DNA of 64,000 nucleotides. Origin: Dastarcus helophoroides. Its lineage: Eukaryota; Arthropoda; Insecta; Coleoptera; Bothrideridae. The stretch lies in assembly GCA_028583605.1 (NCBI GenBank), contig CM053329.1, forward strand, positions 17,894,455 to 17,958,454, written 5' to 3'. Below the pieces are notes generated by a model. That model was not told where the DNA came from, ran no database searches, and worked only from the letters and a program-made list of their open reading frames with translations. Made by a program: the position numbers and the translations under genes. Positions 10,101 to 21,200 of this stretch are shown here, in pieces (position 1 is the stretch's first letter; the number at the start of each line of letters is the position of its first letter).

Positions 10101-12700
10101 ATTTTCGATTTTCATTTTCGATTTCTTTGAACTTAAGGCTTCATCTCAACTTCTTCCTTGAAATTTGTCTTTTTCTTAAAATTCAGATTGATTTCAAAAT
10201 TCGTCTTTTTCATAACGAGTATTCTCAAAATTTGAATATTTCTCAAAATTTTACATTCTCCACTTTTACATTTAAAATTTTGTATTATTCTCAAAATTCG
10301 TCCTTTTTTCGAAATTTCGACTCTGTTTTTTCAAAATTTGCATCTTTTTTAATTTCGACTTTATTCGAAAAAATCGACTTTTTGGATTTCTGTGCAAAAA
10401 TTCACCTTTTCTTTTCCCGAAGTTTGTCTTCTTTCTCGAAATTTGAATTTTTTTTTGGAATTTTTACTAGTTTTTTTAATTCATTTCTTTATTTCGATTT
10501 TATTCGCAAAATTCAACTTTTTTTAATTGATTTTCTCTGGAAAATTTGGAATTTTTTCTCGATTTTGTATTTTTTTTTTAAATTTCGCTTGTATTTTTTT
10601 TTAATTATGTATTTTTTAACATTATTGAATATTTTCACCTTTTGGGACCTGAATTTCCGAAAATATTTTGACTTTCTCAGGAAAGTGTCGAATTTTTTCT
10701 CGCTTTCGAAGATTTCTCAAAATTTAGATCGTTGATTTTTTGAACTTTCATCTTTTTTTTTGCAACATTTTTGATAAATTCCACTTTTGGAACCTGAATT
10801 TCCAAAAATATTTTGACTTTCACTGGAAAATGTCGAATTTTTTCTCGATTTCAGAGTTTTTCTCAAAATTGAGAAATATTTTGAACATTTACTAAATTTT
10901 TTCTCAAAAACTTGGTATTTTTGTGGTAATTTCGATCTTTTTCTGAAGCTTCGGTTTTTCCCAAAATTTCACTCTTTTCCAAATTCGTTTTTTTCTAATT
11001 TTCGATTTTTATTTTCGATTTCTTTGAACTTAAGGCTTCATCCCAACTTCTTCCTTGAAATTTGTCTTTTTCTTAAAATTCAGATTGATTTCAAAATTCG
11101 TCTTTTTCATAACGAGTATTCTCAAAATTTGAATATTTCTCAAAATTTTACATTCTTCGCTTTTACATTTAAAATTTTGTAGTTACCTCGAAATTCGTCC
11201 TTTTTTCGGAATTTCGACTCTGTTTTTTCAAAATTTGCATCTCTTTTAATTTCGACTTTATTCGAAAAAATCGACTTTTTGGATTTCTGTGCAAAAATTC
11301 ACCTTTTCTTTTCCCGAAATTTCTCTTTGTCTTTTTCTCGAAAATTGTCTTTTTTCTCGGAATTTCGACTAGTTTTTAAAATTCATTTTTTATTTCGATT
11401 TTATTCGCAAAATTCGACTTTTTAGAATTAACTTTCTCTGGAAAATTTCGAATTTTTTCTCGATTTTGTCATTATTCTTTAAATTTAGATTGTATTTTTT
11501 AAGATTGCGTCTTTTTTTAACATTATTGAAATGTTTCACCCTTTGGGACCTAAATTTCCGAAAATGTTTTGACTTTCTCTGGAAAATGTCGAATTTTTTC
11601 TCGCCTTTAAAAATTTTCTCAAAATTGAGAAATATTTTGAATTTTTACTAAACTTGATCTCAAAAACTTGGTCTTTTTGTCGTAATTTCGATCTTTTTTT
11701 AAAGCTTTGGTTTTTTCTCAAAATTTTACTTTTTTCTAAATTTGTTTTTTCTTTTTGAAATTTCGATTGTGATTCTGGATTTCTTTGAAATGAAGGCTTC
11801 ATCTCAACTTCTTCCTTGAAATTCACTTTTTTCATAAAATTGAGATTGATTTCAAAATTTGCCTTTTGATAACGAGTATTCTCAAAATTTGGTTATTTCT
11901 GAAAATTTTACATTCAACTCTTTTTCATTTAAAGTTTTGTATTTTCCTTAAAATTCGTCCTTTTTTCGGAATTTTGACTGTTTTTTCAAAATTTGCCTCT
12001 TTTTTAATTTCGACTTTATTCGAAAAAATCGACTTTTTGGATTTCTGTGCAATAATTCACCTTTTTTTTTGGGACCTGAATTTCCGAAAATATTTTGTCT
12101 TTCTCTGGAAAATGTCGAATTTTTTCTCGATTTCAAAGTTTTTCCCAAAATTGAGAAATATTTTGAATTTTTACTAAACTTGTTCTCAAAAACTTTTTTT
12201 TGAAGCTTCGGTTTTTTCTCAAAATTTTACTTTTTTCTAGATTTGTTTTTTCTTTTTAAGATTTCGATTGTTATTCTCGATTTCTTTGAAATTAAGGCTG
12301 CATCTCAAGTTCTTCCTTGAAATTTGTCTTTTTCTTAACATTCAGATTGATTTCAAAATTCGTCTTTGTCATAACGAGTATTCTCAAAATTGGAATATTT
12401 CTTAAAATTTTACATTTAAAATGTTGCTCCTCGAAATTCGTCCTTTTTTCGGAATTTCGACTAAGTTTTTTAAAATTTTGCCCCTTTTTTTAATTTCGAC
12501 TTTATTCGAAGAAATCGACTTTTTGGATTTCTGTGCAAAAATTCACCTTTTCTTTTTCCGAAATTTCTCTTTTTCCTTAAAGTTTGTTTTTTTTTTCTCG
12601 AAATTTGTCTTTTTTTTTCGGAATTTCGACTAGTTATTAAAATTTATTTATTTATTTCGATTTTATTCGCAAAATTCGTTTTCTTTTTAATTGACTTTCT
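7177..12700 (+). repeat. T-rich satellite with ~490-910-bp units
   Basis: A recognisable unit includes 'GGATTTCTGTGCAAAAATTC' at 8210, 8797, 9471, 10384, 11281, 12039 and 12525, with a diverged form at 7607. Spacings are 603, 587, 674, 913, 897, 758 and 486 bp. Each unit also carries TTTTACATTCAACGCTTTT, a 'TTTATTCGAAAAAATCGACT' block and 'TCTCTGGAAAATTTCGAATT'. Length differences come from gain or loss of ~300-bp sub-blocks such as the 'CTTTTGGGACCTGAATTTCC' segment. The plus-strand frame of 270 codons (9923-10735) is Phe/Ser-rich repeat read-through, not a gene. Confidence 0.8.
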
Positions 12701-13302
12701 CTGGAAAGTTCGCAAATTCGCAAAAATTCGACTATTTTGAAATTGACTTTCTCTGGAAAATCACGAATTTTTTCTCAATTTTGTGATTTTTCTTAAAATT
12801 TTGGCTGTATTTTTTTAAGATTTTGTTTTTTTTTAGGCATTTTTGATAGTTTCCAGCTTTAAGAACCTGAATTTCCAAAAATGTTTTGACTTTCTTCGGA
12901 AAATGTCAAATTTTTTCTCGATTTCAAAGTTTTTCTCAAAATTTCGATCGTTTTTTTGAAATTACATATTTTTTTCGTAACATTTTAGAAAATTTCAACC
13001 TTGTAGCATCTTAATTTCCAAAAATTTTGCCGGATTCTTAAAGTTTTGCTCTTTTTTTAAGCTTTCTTCATAAAGTCAGGATTTTTATCTCAAATTTTTG
13101 ATACTTAATATTTATAAAAGTTTCGACTTATTTATCGAAAATCAACTTTTTCGAATTCATTCTCAAAATTTTAATTTTTAAAAGACAATTTCAGAAATTC
13201 GCTTTTTTTGGAATTGGTACACTTTTTCTTTATGTTTATCTTTTCCTCAAATACAACTTTTCGATAATTAAAAATTTGATCTCAAAAATTGAATTTAAAC
13301 TT
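12701..13302. other. Degenerate T-rich edge of the satellite
   Basis: Diverged words of the preceding satellite, fading toward 13270. No gene seen. Confidence 0.5.
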
Positions 13303-13357
13303 GAAGAAGTAGAAGTAGAAGAAGAAGAAGAAGAAGAAGGAGAAGAAGAAGAAGAAG

Positions 13358-13389
<32 letters not shown>

Positions 13390-13425
13390 GAAGAAGAAGA
13401 AGAAGAAGAAGAAGAAGAAGAAGAA
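13303..13425 (+). repeat. (GAA)n microsatellite
   Basis: About 120 bp of GAA with a few GTA or GGA interruptions. It produces a poly-Glu open frame on the plus strand that has no other protein-like sequence. Confidence 0.95.
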
Positions 13426-13511
13426 ATTAGAGTACCAAACCCTGCTTATGCGAGTCCTTTGGTCGTTGTCTTATTCGAGTTGATCTTATTTTTCTAACTT
13501 AGGTCCAAAAT

Positions 13512-13649
13512 CCAATTAGGCGACGAGCTGACCAGAAGACTGACTATAGACAACAATACTTGTTGAATTAATTTTGGAACCTGAATTATATGCAATTCAG
13601 GGGCATGAGTTAACCACAAAACCCAATTAGGCGACGAGCTGACCAGAAG
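13512..13649 (+). repeat. Pair of 27-bp direct repeats 111 bp apart
   Basis: CCAATTAGGCGACGAGCTGA plus CCAGAAG occurs at 13512-13538 and 13623-13649, identical over 27 bp and followed in both by a diverged TATAGAC. It is a local duplication in otherwise complex sequence; function unknown. Confidence 0.85.
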
Positions 13650-14648
13650 CCTGGTTATAGACTTATGAACTGAACTTGAGATTAACAAGAGAATCGTTCA
13701 CAACTTAATACGTGGACGGGCTAGGAATAATTAAAACGAGTTTTGCAATTACTGAAAATGCCCCAACTTGTAATTAGCCACGTGGACCTGCGGTTACATC
13801 GAAAGCATAATTTTTCGGCCCATTTAAACTAAATTTGAGATGAAACGCAATACAGAGAGATTTTGCCCTGGTAGCATTATTTACACTAGGAAATTCCCCC
13901 GGAACGACATTTATTAGCGGCCATTCGTGCCCAGAATTCCACACCCAACTTTTGGAAGTTCCCACAGTCTTTCAGCATGTAGCTTTCGATTTGTATTCCT
14001 GCAACGAACTCGGCCTTGTAGACGAATGGTTTTAAATTTTTCAAATCGCCTCTCGTTCCTGGTTTTACGCACTATTGATTATTTTTTTCACCAGTAAGGC
14101 CACACCATGCGTGGAATTTTTCAACCGGCGTAACTAATCCTTTTCGGGGGGGCCGTTACGTCCGGGATCAAATGACTTGGCTGCAGCAGCGTAAAATGCT
14201 TAATTTTTTATTATTTCATATATAAAGTTTCTCCACAACTATAAAGTTTACTTTGGCGAGAAAAATAAAATCTAGCTGGCGAGTTAGACAAGATAGAACC
14301 CAAAAAAAAAGGTGGAAAAATACAAACTATCCGCAGGATATATATCAGATATAAAAGTTTGATTCAAATGTTTGTGTCTGGTGGAAAATGAAGGCATTCG
14401 CAAGCAAAGTGCTGCCTGCAAATTTCACTTCGTTTCCGCAAGACGAAAATAACAACTGGCATTTTAAAGTCGGCAGCCGAGTGCAAATAAAATGTTTCTT
14501 TCAGCAAGATGGGAACAATTTCGTTACTTGCAGTCTTATGAATTATTAACTACAATATTCGCTGAAAGCGTCAGAGGATTTATTAGTTGGAATAATTAAC
14601 TCATGAGGTGCTTGATGAAAAATTGTGGAATAACGTAAAATATTGTAC
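13650..14648. other. Complex, moderately GC-rich sequence
   Basis: No tandem structure; GC is clearly above the satellites. It contains a run of eight G at 14143-14152 and E-box-like and AT-rich words, but no motif I can call with confidence. Two overlapping minus-strand open frames exist at 13774-14071. This is one of five or so single-copy islands between satellites and could be a regulatory or exonic remnant. Confidence 0.4.
13886..14071 (-). CDS. Weak exon-like open frame, unrecognised
   Basis: A 61-codon minus-strand frame between TAG codons, without a start Met at its beginning. It reads for example DLKNLKPFVYKAEFVAGIQI followed by ESYMLKDCGNFQKLGVEFWA. The composition is more protein-like than other frames in the window, with several Cys and Trp residues. 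Another frame of 63 codons overlaps it (13774-13965), there is no convincing splice acceptor upstream, and I recognise no domain. In complex DNA of this GC a 60-codon frame can arise by chance, so this is only a candidate exon. Confidence 0.12.
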   Translation of the reverse strand, partial: CVKPGTRGDLKNLKPFVYKAEFVAGIQIESYMLKDCGNFQKLGVEFWARMAANKCRSGGIS

Positions 14649-14993
14649 AAAGACTTTTTTTTCAAGTTAAAACTTCTCGAGGCGTGTTGAGTGATTTTTG
14701 GATAGGGGACGAACTTGTGGTTTCGTGTGGCCATTACGCGTTACCAATATGCAATATGTTAAAAGTATATTCTATTGTTAACATTAGAGGTTATTAAATT
14801 CATTATCAATAAATATGAGATTCGTTTCCACACAATAGAAGCATCCAAATCACAAATATAAAAAGTAGATCAGTTTGATAAAATGTATTTTCAAATATTT
14901 CCAATATTCTGACTAGTTTACTAATGTGGGTTCGAACTGCAACACTACATATTTCCTAGTTTTAAGTTTTCATTTCTATCGGCAGTCTCCAAG
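14649..14993 (+). repeat. Dispersed repeat family B, long copy
   Basis: Shares with 29943-30355 (inverted) an ordered series of blocks: AACTTCTCGAGGCGTGTTGA, GGATAGGGGA, GTGGTTTCG, an ACGCGT-containing segment, TCTAATGTTAACA-type words, TTTATTGATAA, AAATATTTCCAATATT, GTGGGTTCGA, TTTCCTAGTTTTAAGTTTTC and CGGCAGTCTCCAAG. Identity is imperfect with small indels, suggesting an old element of about 350-410 bp. The GTGGGTTCGA word looks like a tRNA-type B box but I cannot place an A box at the right distance, so SINE identity is unproven. Confidence 0.7.
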
Positions 14994-15640
14994 CCTATGT
15001 CTTTCGATTTTTTTGTTTAGTTATCGTTTGACAGTTAGACACAAAAACCTAAGAAATTAAAGAAATTAAAATAATTCGATGTTGTAGCCCAAAATAACAA
15101 AATGTTCAATATCCTAGAAATAATCAAAAAATTTATTTCAAAGTCTAAATATGATAACGAAAGTCTAAATGCTTGGAAAAATTCAAAATTAGAATCCTCA
15201 AGAAAAAAAATCAAAATAACAAAACTGGATCAATAATTTATGCAAAAATATTTTCGAAATTTTGGGATTAACGAAGTAATATAAAAAAACTCGAAATGTG
15301 TAGAAGTTTTGAGAGAAAAGTTCGCAATTTAAGTAGAAATTGTAGAGAAAAACAAAATATTGACAGTGTAACATTTATATTTTATTTACAAAGGACTCGA
15401 AATTATATAAGAACGAAAAAGTGTCAAACAATAAATGTTTTGTTGTGTTTAGGCTTTACCGCTTCATGTAATTAGACACTGTGGATTATTAACACTTTTA
15501 TTCAATAGAAAAACTAAACAATTTGATTGTTTAAACGTTATTTACAACTGGCCAACTTAGGGTGCAATTAATAATAATAAAATCTCCCTTTTGCAGCGCA
15601 CCAGCATGGGATAAAATTGGTGGCTTAAATTGGTAATCCA
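14994..15640. other. AT-rich single-copy sequence
   Basis: No repeats or gene features I can support. It lies downstream (minus-strand sense) of the candidate exon at 15648-15796 and would be intron if that exon is real. Confidence 0.4.
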
Positions 15641-15647
15641 CACATAC

Positions 15648-15796
15648 CAGAATATTCGATACCTCATGGTCTCAAATGCAGTATTACGTATCTTCTTAAA
15701 AGCTCTAATCACTGGCATATTCGACAGATCTCTCGAACCTATAACATCTTCAATTACTGCTACTAAACATATAATTAACATGCTTCTAATAAACAT
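15648..15796 (-). CDS. Candidate first coding exon of a small secreted protein
   Basis: The minus-strand frame starts ATG at 15796 (an in-frame TAA lies immediately upstream) and encodes MFIRSMLIICLVAVIEDVIG then SRDLSNMPVIRAFKKIRNTA. Residues 1-20 have the pattern of a signal peptide: one Arg, a hydrophobic core, and a plausible cleavage site after the Gly-Ser. The following residues are basic. The frame reaches CTG|GTATGT at 15648/15647, a good splice-donor match (phase 2); an alternative donor is GAG|GTATCG at 15663. Without splicing it would end at 15557 (79 codons). I do not recognise the family, and I could not identify the next exon. Base composition is not clearly different from its surroundings, so chance is a real possibility. 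Confidence 0.28.
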
Positions 15797-15945
15797 TTAA
15801 TGAAGATACACCCAGTAAACATCAACAAACTACTCATTGCTTATAATCTTTTAATTTCACATTCCCTATAATACGACTTTACGACTTTATTTCAAAAATT
15901 AAAGCCCTTTGTTGAACGCTTACGGTTTTACTATTTTGGTGTTTA
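15797..15945. other. AT-rich flank, possible 5' UTR or promoter side of the candidate exon
   Basis: Short AT-rich stretch between the candidate ATG and the 208-bp satellite. No clear TATA-initiator arrangement. If the exon is real its promoter would have to lie here or across the satellite. Confidence 0.25.
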
Positions 15946-17865
15946 AACCAAAAAATTTTGAGAAAAAGTCAAAACCCGAGAAAAAGTCAAAATTTCAAAA
16001 AGAACAAAGAGTACGACTCTCAATTTTTAGGATAAAGTTTAAACCGTAAAAGAAATTTTGGGAAAAAACATTCACACTTCCGGATTAAATTGAAATTTCG
16101 AAAAAGAAGCTTATAATCGAATTTTTGAGCAAAAATGAGATTAAAAATTAAGAACACAAAGCCGAGATTTTGAGAAAAAATCAACATTTCGAAAGAAACA
16201 CACTAAAATTCGCAATTTTGAGGAAAAAGTCAAAAGTGCAAAAGCAATTTTCAGGGAAAACGTTCACATTTCCAGATTAACTGGAAACTGCAGGAAAAAA
16301 AGAAAAATCCTAATTTGGAATCGAATTTTTGAGCAAAAAAAAATAAAAATTGAGAAAACAAACTCGAAATTTTGAGCAAAAGGCAAAATTTCGAAAGCAA
16401 CTCACTAAATTCCGCAATTTTGAGGAAACAGTCTAAAGTGTAAAAGCAATTTTGGGAGAAAACAACCTTTTTTCCAGATTAACTAAAAATTTCGAAAAAA
16501 AAATGCAAAGTCCTAGTTTATAATCGAATTTTTCAGCAAAAATGAGAACAAAAATTAAGAAGACAAATTCGAAATTTTGACAAAAAGTCAGCATTTCGAA
16601 AGAAACACAGTCAAATCCGCAATTTTGCGGAAAAAGTCAAAATTGCAAAAGCAATTTCCAGGGAAAACGTCCACATTTCCAAATTAACTGGAAACTGCGG
16701 GAAAATAAAAAAAAGAAAAATCCTAATTTGGAATCCAATTTTTTGAGCAAAAATAATAAAACTTGGGAAAACATACTCGAAATTTTGAGAAAAAGTCAAA
16801 ATTTCGTACGAAACAGACTAACATCCGCAATTTTGAGAAAAAAGTCAAAAGCGCAAAAGCCATTTCCAGGGAAAACGTCCACATTTCCAGTATAACTGGA
16901 AATTTCGAAAAAAAATAAAAAATTGAAAAGTCCTAGTTTATAATCGAATTTTTGAGCAAAAATGAGAACAAAAATTAAGAAGATAAAGTCGAAATTTTGA
17001 AAAAAAGTCAACATTTCGAAAGAAACACACTAAAATCCGCAATTTTGAGGAAGAAGTCAAAATTGCAAAAGCAATTTCCAGGGAAAACGTCCACATTTCC
17101 AAATTAACTGGAAACTGCGGGAAAATAAAAAAAAGAAAAATCCTAATTTGGAATCCAATTTTTTGAGCAAAAAAAAAATAAAAATTCAGAAAACAAACTT
17201 GAAATTTTGAGAAAAAGTCAACATTTCGAAAGAAACACACTAACATCCGCAATTATGAGAAAAAAAGTCAAAAGCGCAAAAGCCATTTCCAGGGAAAACG
17301 TCCACATTTCCAGTATAACTGGAAATTTCGAAAAAAAAATAAAAAATTGAAAAGTCCTAGTTTATAATCGAATTTTTGAGCAAAAATGAGAACAAAAATT
17401 AAGAAGATAAAGTCGAAATTTTGAGAAAAAGTCAACATTTCGAAAGAAACACACTAAAATCCGCAATTTTGAGGAAAAAGTCAAAATTGCAAAAGCAATT
17501 TCCAGGAAAAACCTGCACATTTCCAGATTAATCTAAACTGCGGAAAAATAAAAAAATTAAAAATCCTAATTTGGAATCGAATTTTTGAGCAAAAAAAGAT
17601 AAAACTTGGGAAAACAAACTCGAAATTTTGAGAAAAATTCACAATTTTGAATGAAACACCCTAAAACCCGCAATTTTGAGGAAACAGTTTAAAGCGTAAA
17701 AACAATTTTGGGCGAAAACGTCCACTTTTCCAGATTAACTGGAAATTGCGGAAAAATAAAAAATCAAAAATCCTAGTTTGGCATCGAATTTGTGAGCAAA
17801 AATAAAAATCAAGAAAACAAACTCGAAATTTTGAGAAAAATTGCAAAATTTCGAAACTCTGTAAT
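15946..17865 (+). repeat. ~208-bp tandem satellite with dimeric higher-order pattern
   Basis: CGCAATTTTGAGG-type starts occur near 16210, 16412, 16616, 16825, 17036, 17247, 17461 and 17668, spacings 202-214 bp. Conserved parts are 'AAAAGCAATTTCCAGGGAAA', ACGTCCACATTTCC and 'GAATTTTTGAGCAAAAATGA'. Two monomer types alternate in 16.6-17.4 kb: one with AACTGGAAACTGCGGGAAAA, the other with AGTATAACTGGAAATTTCG, so the exact repeat there is a ~421-bp dimer. Minus-strand open frames repeat with the same spacing and are by-products. Confidence 0.85.
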
Positions 17866-18299
17866 AAAAAAGTTAAAATTTAGAAATTAATGTCGAAATT
17901 GAAGAACTTGAAATCAACTGTTCTCGAGGCTCCCAAAAAAAAGACTCAAGGTTAAAGTGAAGTTCGTTCAGAGTTTTGATAAGTCTAATTTCGAGTTAAA
18001 AGTCCAAGCTTGGATAAAAGAGACAAATGTAGAAAAAAATGGCCAAGTATCTACTGGAAATTTGAAGAAAATTTTGATAAACTTTAAATTTTAGGAATTC
18101 GAAATTTTGACATTTTCAATTGATTTCATAAAATTCCGATTTTTATTTAATTTTCTTAATTTAACCACAAATTATAAAGTCGAACTTTTGCTTTTTCCAA
18201 AAAAAATGGGTGTGTCCTTATTTCGAATATTTGTTTGAAATGTTCGATGTTTTTAAAATTTCGTTTTTTTTTTTGACGCGTTTATTTTCAAGTTACAAA
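17866..18299. other. AT-rich transition, no gene
   Basis: Degenerate words of both neighbouring satellites; no period and no coding signal. Confidence 0.45.
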
Positions 18300-21200
18300 T
18301 TTATTTTTACATGTCAAGTTTTTCAGAAATTTTGAGTTTATTATGTTGAAAATAATAACGTCTGAAACAACCGAAAACATTCGAAATGTTGGGAAAAAAC
18401 TTACAATTTATTTAAAAATTCTGGACAAATATTTTTGTATTAATTTCTGTTTCCCTTCTCATAAATGACTTTTTTTGAAAATTTGACATTGTGCCAATAT
18501 TTCGAATATTTCTTTTTATCAGTTGTTACAAATAGTACCAGCTGAGACAACTGAAATTACTCGAAATATTGGGAAAAACTTGAAATTAATATAAAAATTC
18601 TCGAGAGATTCTTTGTATTGATTTCTGTTTTTTTCATTTTTTTTTTGAAATTTGACACTATGGCAAACCTCCAAGTGTTTTCTTTTATCTGTGCCTAAAA
18701 ATAAGAACAGCTGAAACAACTGAAAACACTCGAAATATTAGGAAGCAACTTTCAATTCATGTAAAAATTCTCGAGTTTCCTTTGGTATTGGTTTCTGTTT
18801 TCCTTTTGATAAATGACTTTTTTTTCAAAAGTGTGACATTTTGCCAATATTTTGAGGGTTTCCTTTCATCTGCTATTGAACAGAATATCTGAAACAACTG
18901 AAAACACTCGAAATATTGGGAAAAAGCTAAACGTATATAAAAATTCTCGAGATACTTTTTTGTATTAGTTTATGATTACTTTTTCATAAACAATTTTTTT
19001 TTTCAAAAATTTGACATTTTGCCAATTTTCCGAGTGTTTCTTGTTATCTGTTGTTAAAAATAATAACACATGAGACAACTGAAAATGGGAAAAAATTTTC
19101 AATTCATGTAAAAAATCTCGAGTTGTTTTTTGGTATTGGTTTCTAATAAACGACTCTTTTTTCGAAAGTTTGACATTTTATCAATATTCCTAGTGCCTTT
19201 CATCTGCTATTGACAATAATAGTAGCTGAAACAACTGAAAACACTCGAAGCATCGGGAAAAATCGTTAAAATTAAGTAAACATTGTCGAGAATTTTTTTT
19301 GTATAGGATTTTGATTTCTTTTTCCTAAATGACTCTTTTTTTCAAAAATTTGACATTTTGCCAAACTTTCGAGTGTTTCTTAATATCCATTGTTAAAAAA
19401 ATAATACCTGAAACAACTGAAAATGGGAAAAATTTTTCAATTCATGTAAAAAATCTTGGGTTGTCTTTTGGTATTGGTTTCTGTTTTATTTTTCATAAAC
19501 GACTCTTTTTTCGAAAGTTTGACATTTTATCAATATTCCTAGTGTTTCCTTTCATCTGCTATTAACAATAATAATAGCTGAAACAACTGAAAACACTCGA
19601 AATATCGAGAAAAATCGTTAAAATTATGTAAACATTGTCGAAATTTTTTTTGTGTTATATTTTGATTTCTTTCTCGTAAACGACTTTCTTTTCGAAAACT
19701 TGACATTTTGTCAAACTTTCGAATGTTTCTTTTTACCTGCTGTTGAAAATAAAAACAGCTGAAACAACTGAAAATATTCGAAATGTTGGGAAAAATCTTT
19801 CAATTCATGTAAAGAATCTCGAGTTGTTTCTTAGTATTGGTTTCTATCTTTTTTTTTATAAATGACTTTTTTCAAAAGTTTGACATTTCGCTAATATTTC
19901 GAGTGTTTCCCTTCATCTGTTACTCAGAGTAATAACAGCTGAAACAACTGAAAACCCTCGAATTATTAGGAAGCAACTTTCAATTCATGTAGAAATTCTC
20001 GAGTTTCCTTTGGTATTGGTTTCTGTTTTCTTTTTCATAACTGACTTTTTTTTTCAAAAGTTTGATATTTTGCCAATATTTTGAGGGTTTTCATTCATCT
20101 GCTATTGAAAATAACAACAGCTGAAACAACTAAAATCACTCGAAATATTGGGAAAAATCTAAATGTCCATGAAAATTCTCGAGACATTTTTTTGTGTTGG
20201 TTTTTGATTTCTTTGTCATAAATGACTTTTTTTCAAAAATTTGACATTTGGCCAAACCTCTGAGTATTTCTTTTTATGTGTTGTTAAAAATAATAAAACC
20301 TGAGACAACTGAAAATGGGAAAAAATTTTCAATTCATATAAAAAATCTTGAGTTGTCTTTTGGTATTGGTTTCTGTTTTCTTTTTCATAAACGACTCTTT
20401 TTTCGAAAGTTTGAAATTTTATCAATATTTTTAGTGTTTCCTTTCATCTGCTATTGACAATAATAATAGCTGAAACAACTGAAAACACTCGAAATATCGA
20501 GAAAAATCGTTAAAATTATGTAAACATTGTTGAAATTTTTTTTGTGTTATATTTTGATTTCTTTCTCATAAACGACTTTCTTTTCGAAAACTTGACATTT
20601 TGTCAAACTTTCGAATGTTTCTTTTTACCTGCTGTTGAAAATAAAAACAGCTGAAACAACTGAAAATATTCGAAATGTTGGGAAAAATCCTTCAATTCAT
20701 GTAAAGAATCTCGAGTTGTTTCTTAGTATTGGTTTCTATCTTTTTTTTTATAAATGACTTTTTTCGAAAGTTTGACATTTCGCTAATATTTCGAGTATTT
20801 CCCTTTATCTGTTACTCAGAGTAATAACAGCTGAAACAACTGAAAACCCTCGAAATATTGGGAAAAATCTAAATGTCCATAAAAATTCTCGAGACATTTT
20901 TTTGTATTGGTTTTTGATTTCTTTGTCATAAATGACTTTTTTTCAAAAATTTGACATTTGGCCAAACTTCTGAGTATTTCTTTTTATGTGTTGTTAAAAA
21001 TAATAAAACCTGAGACAACTGAAAATGGGAAAAATTTTTCAATTCATGTAAAAAATCTCGAGTTGTTTTTTGCTATTGGTTTCTATTTGCTTTTTCATAA
21101 ACGACTCTTTTTTCGAAAGTTTGACATTTTATTAATATTCCTAGTGTTTCCTTTCATCTGCTATTGACAATAATGATAGCTGAAACAACTGAAAACACTC

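Noticed and set aside
9923..10735. 270-codon Phe/Ser-rich frame
   Set aside because: Low-complexity T-rich satellite; the same blocks in other units have stops or shifts.
13276..13497. Poly-Glu protein frame
   Set aside because: It is the GAA microsatellite read in one frame, with a few chance codons on each side.
14920..14945. tRNA gene suggested by GGTTCGAACT
   Set aside because: No cloverleaf, anticodon arm or acceptor pairing around it; it is a word of dispersed family B.
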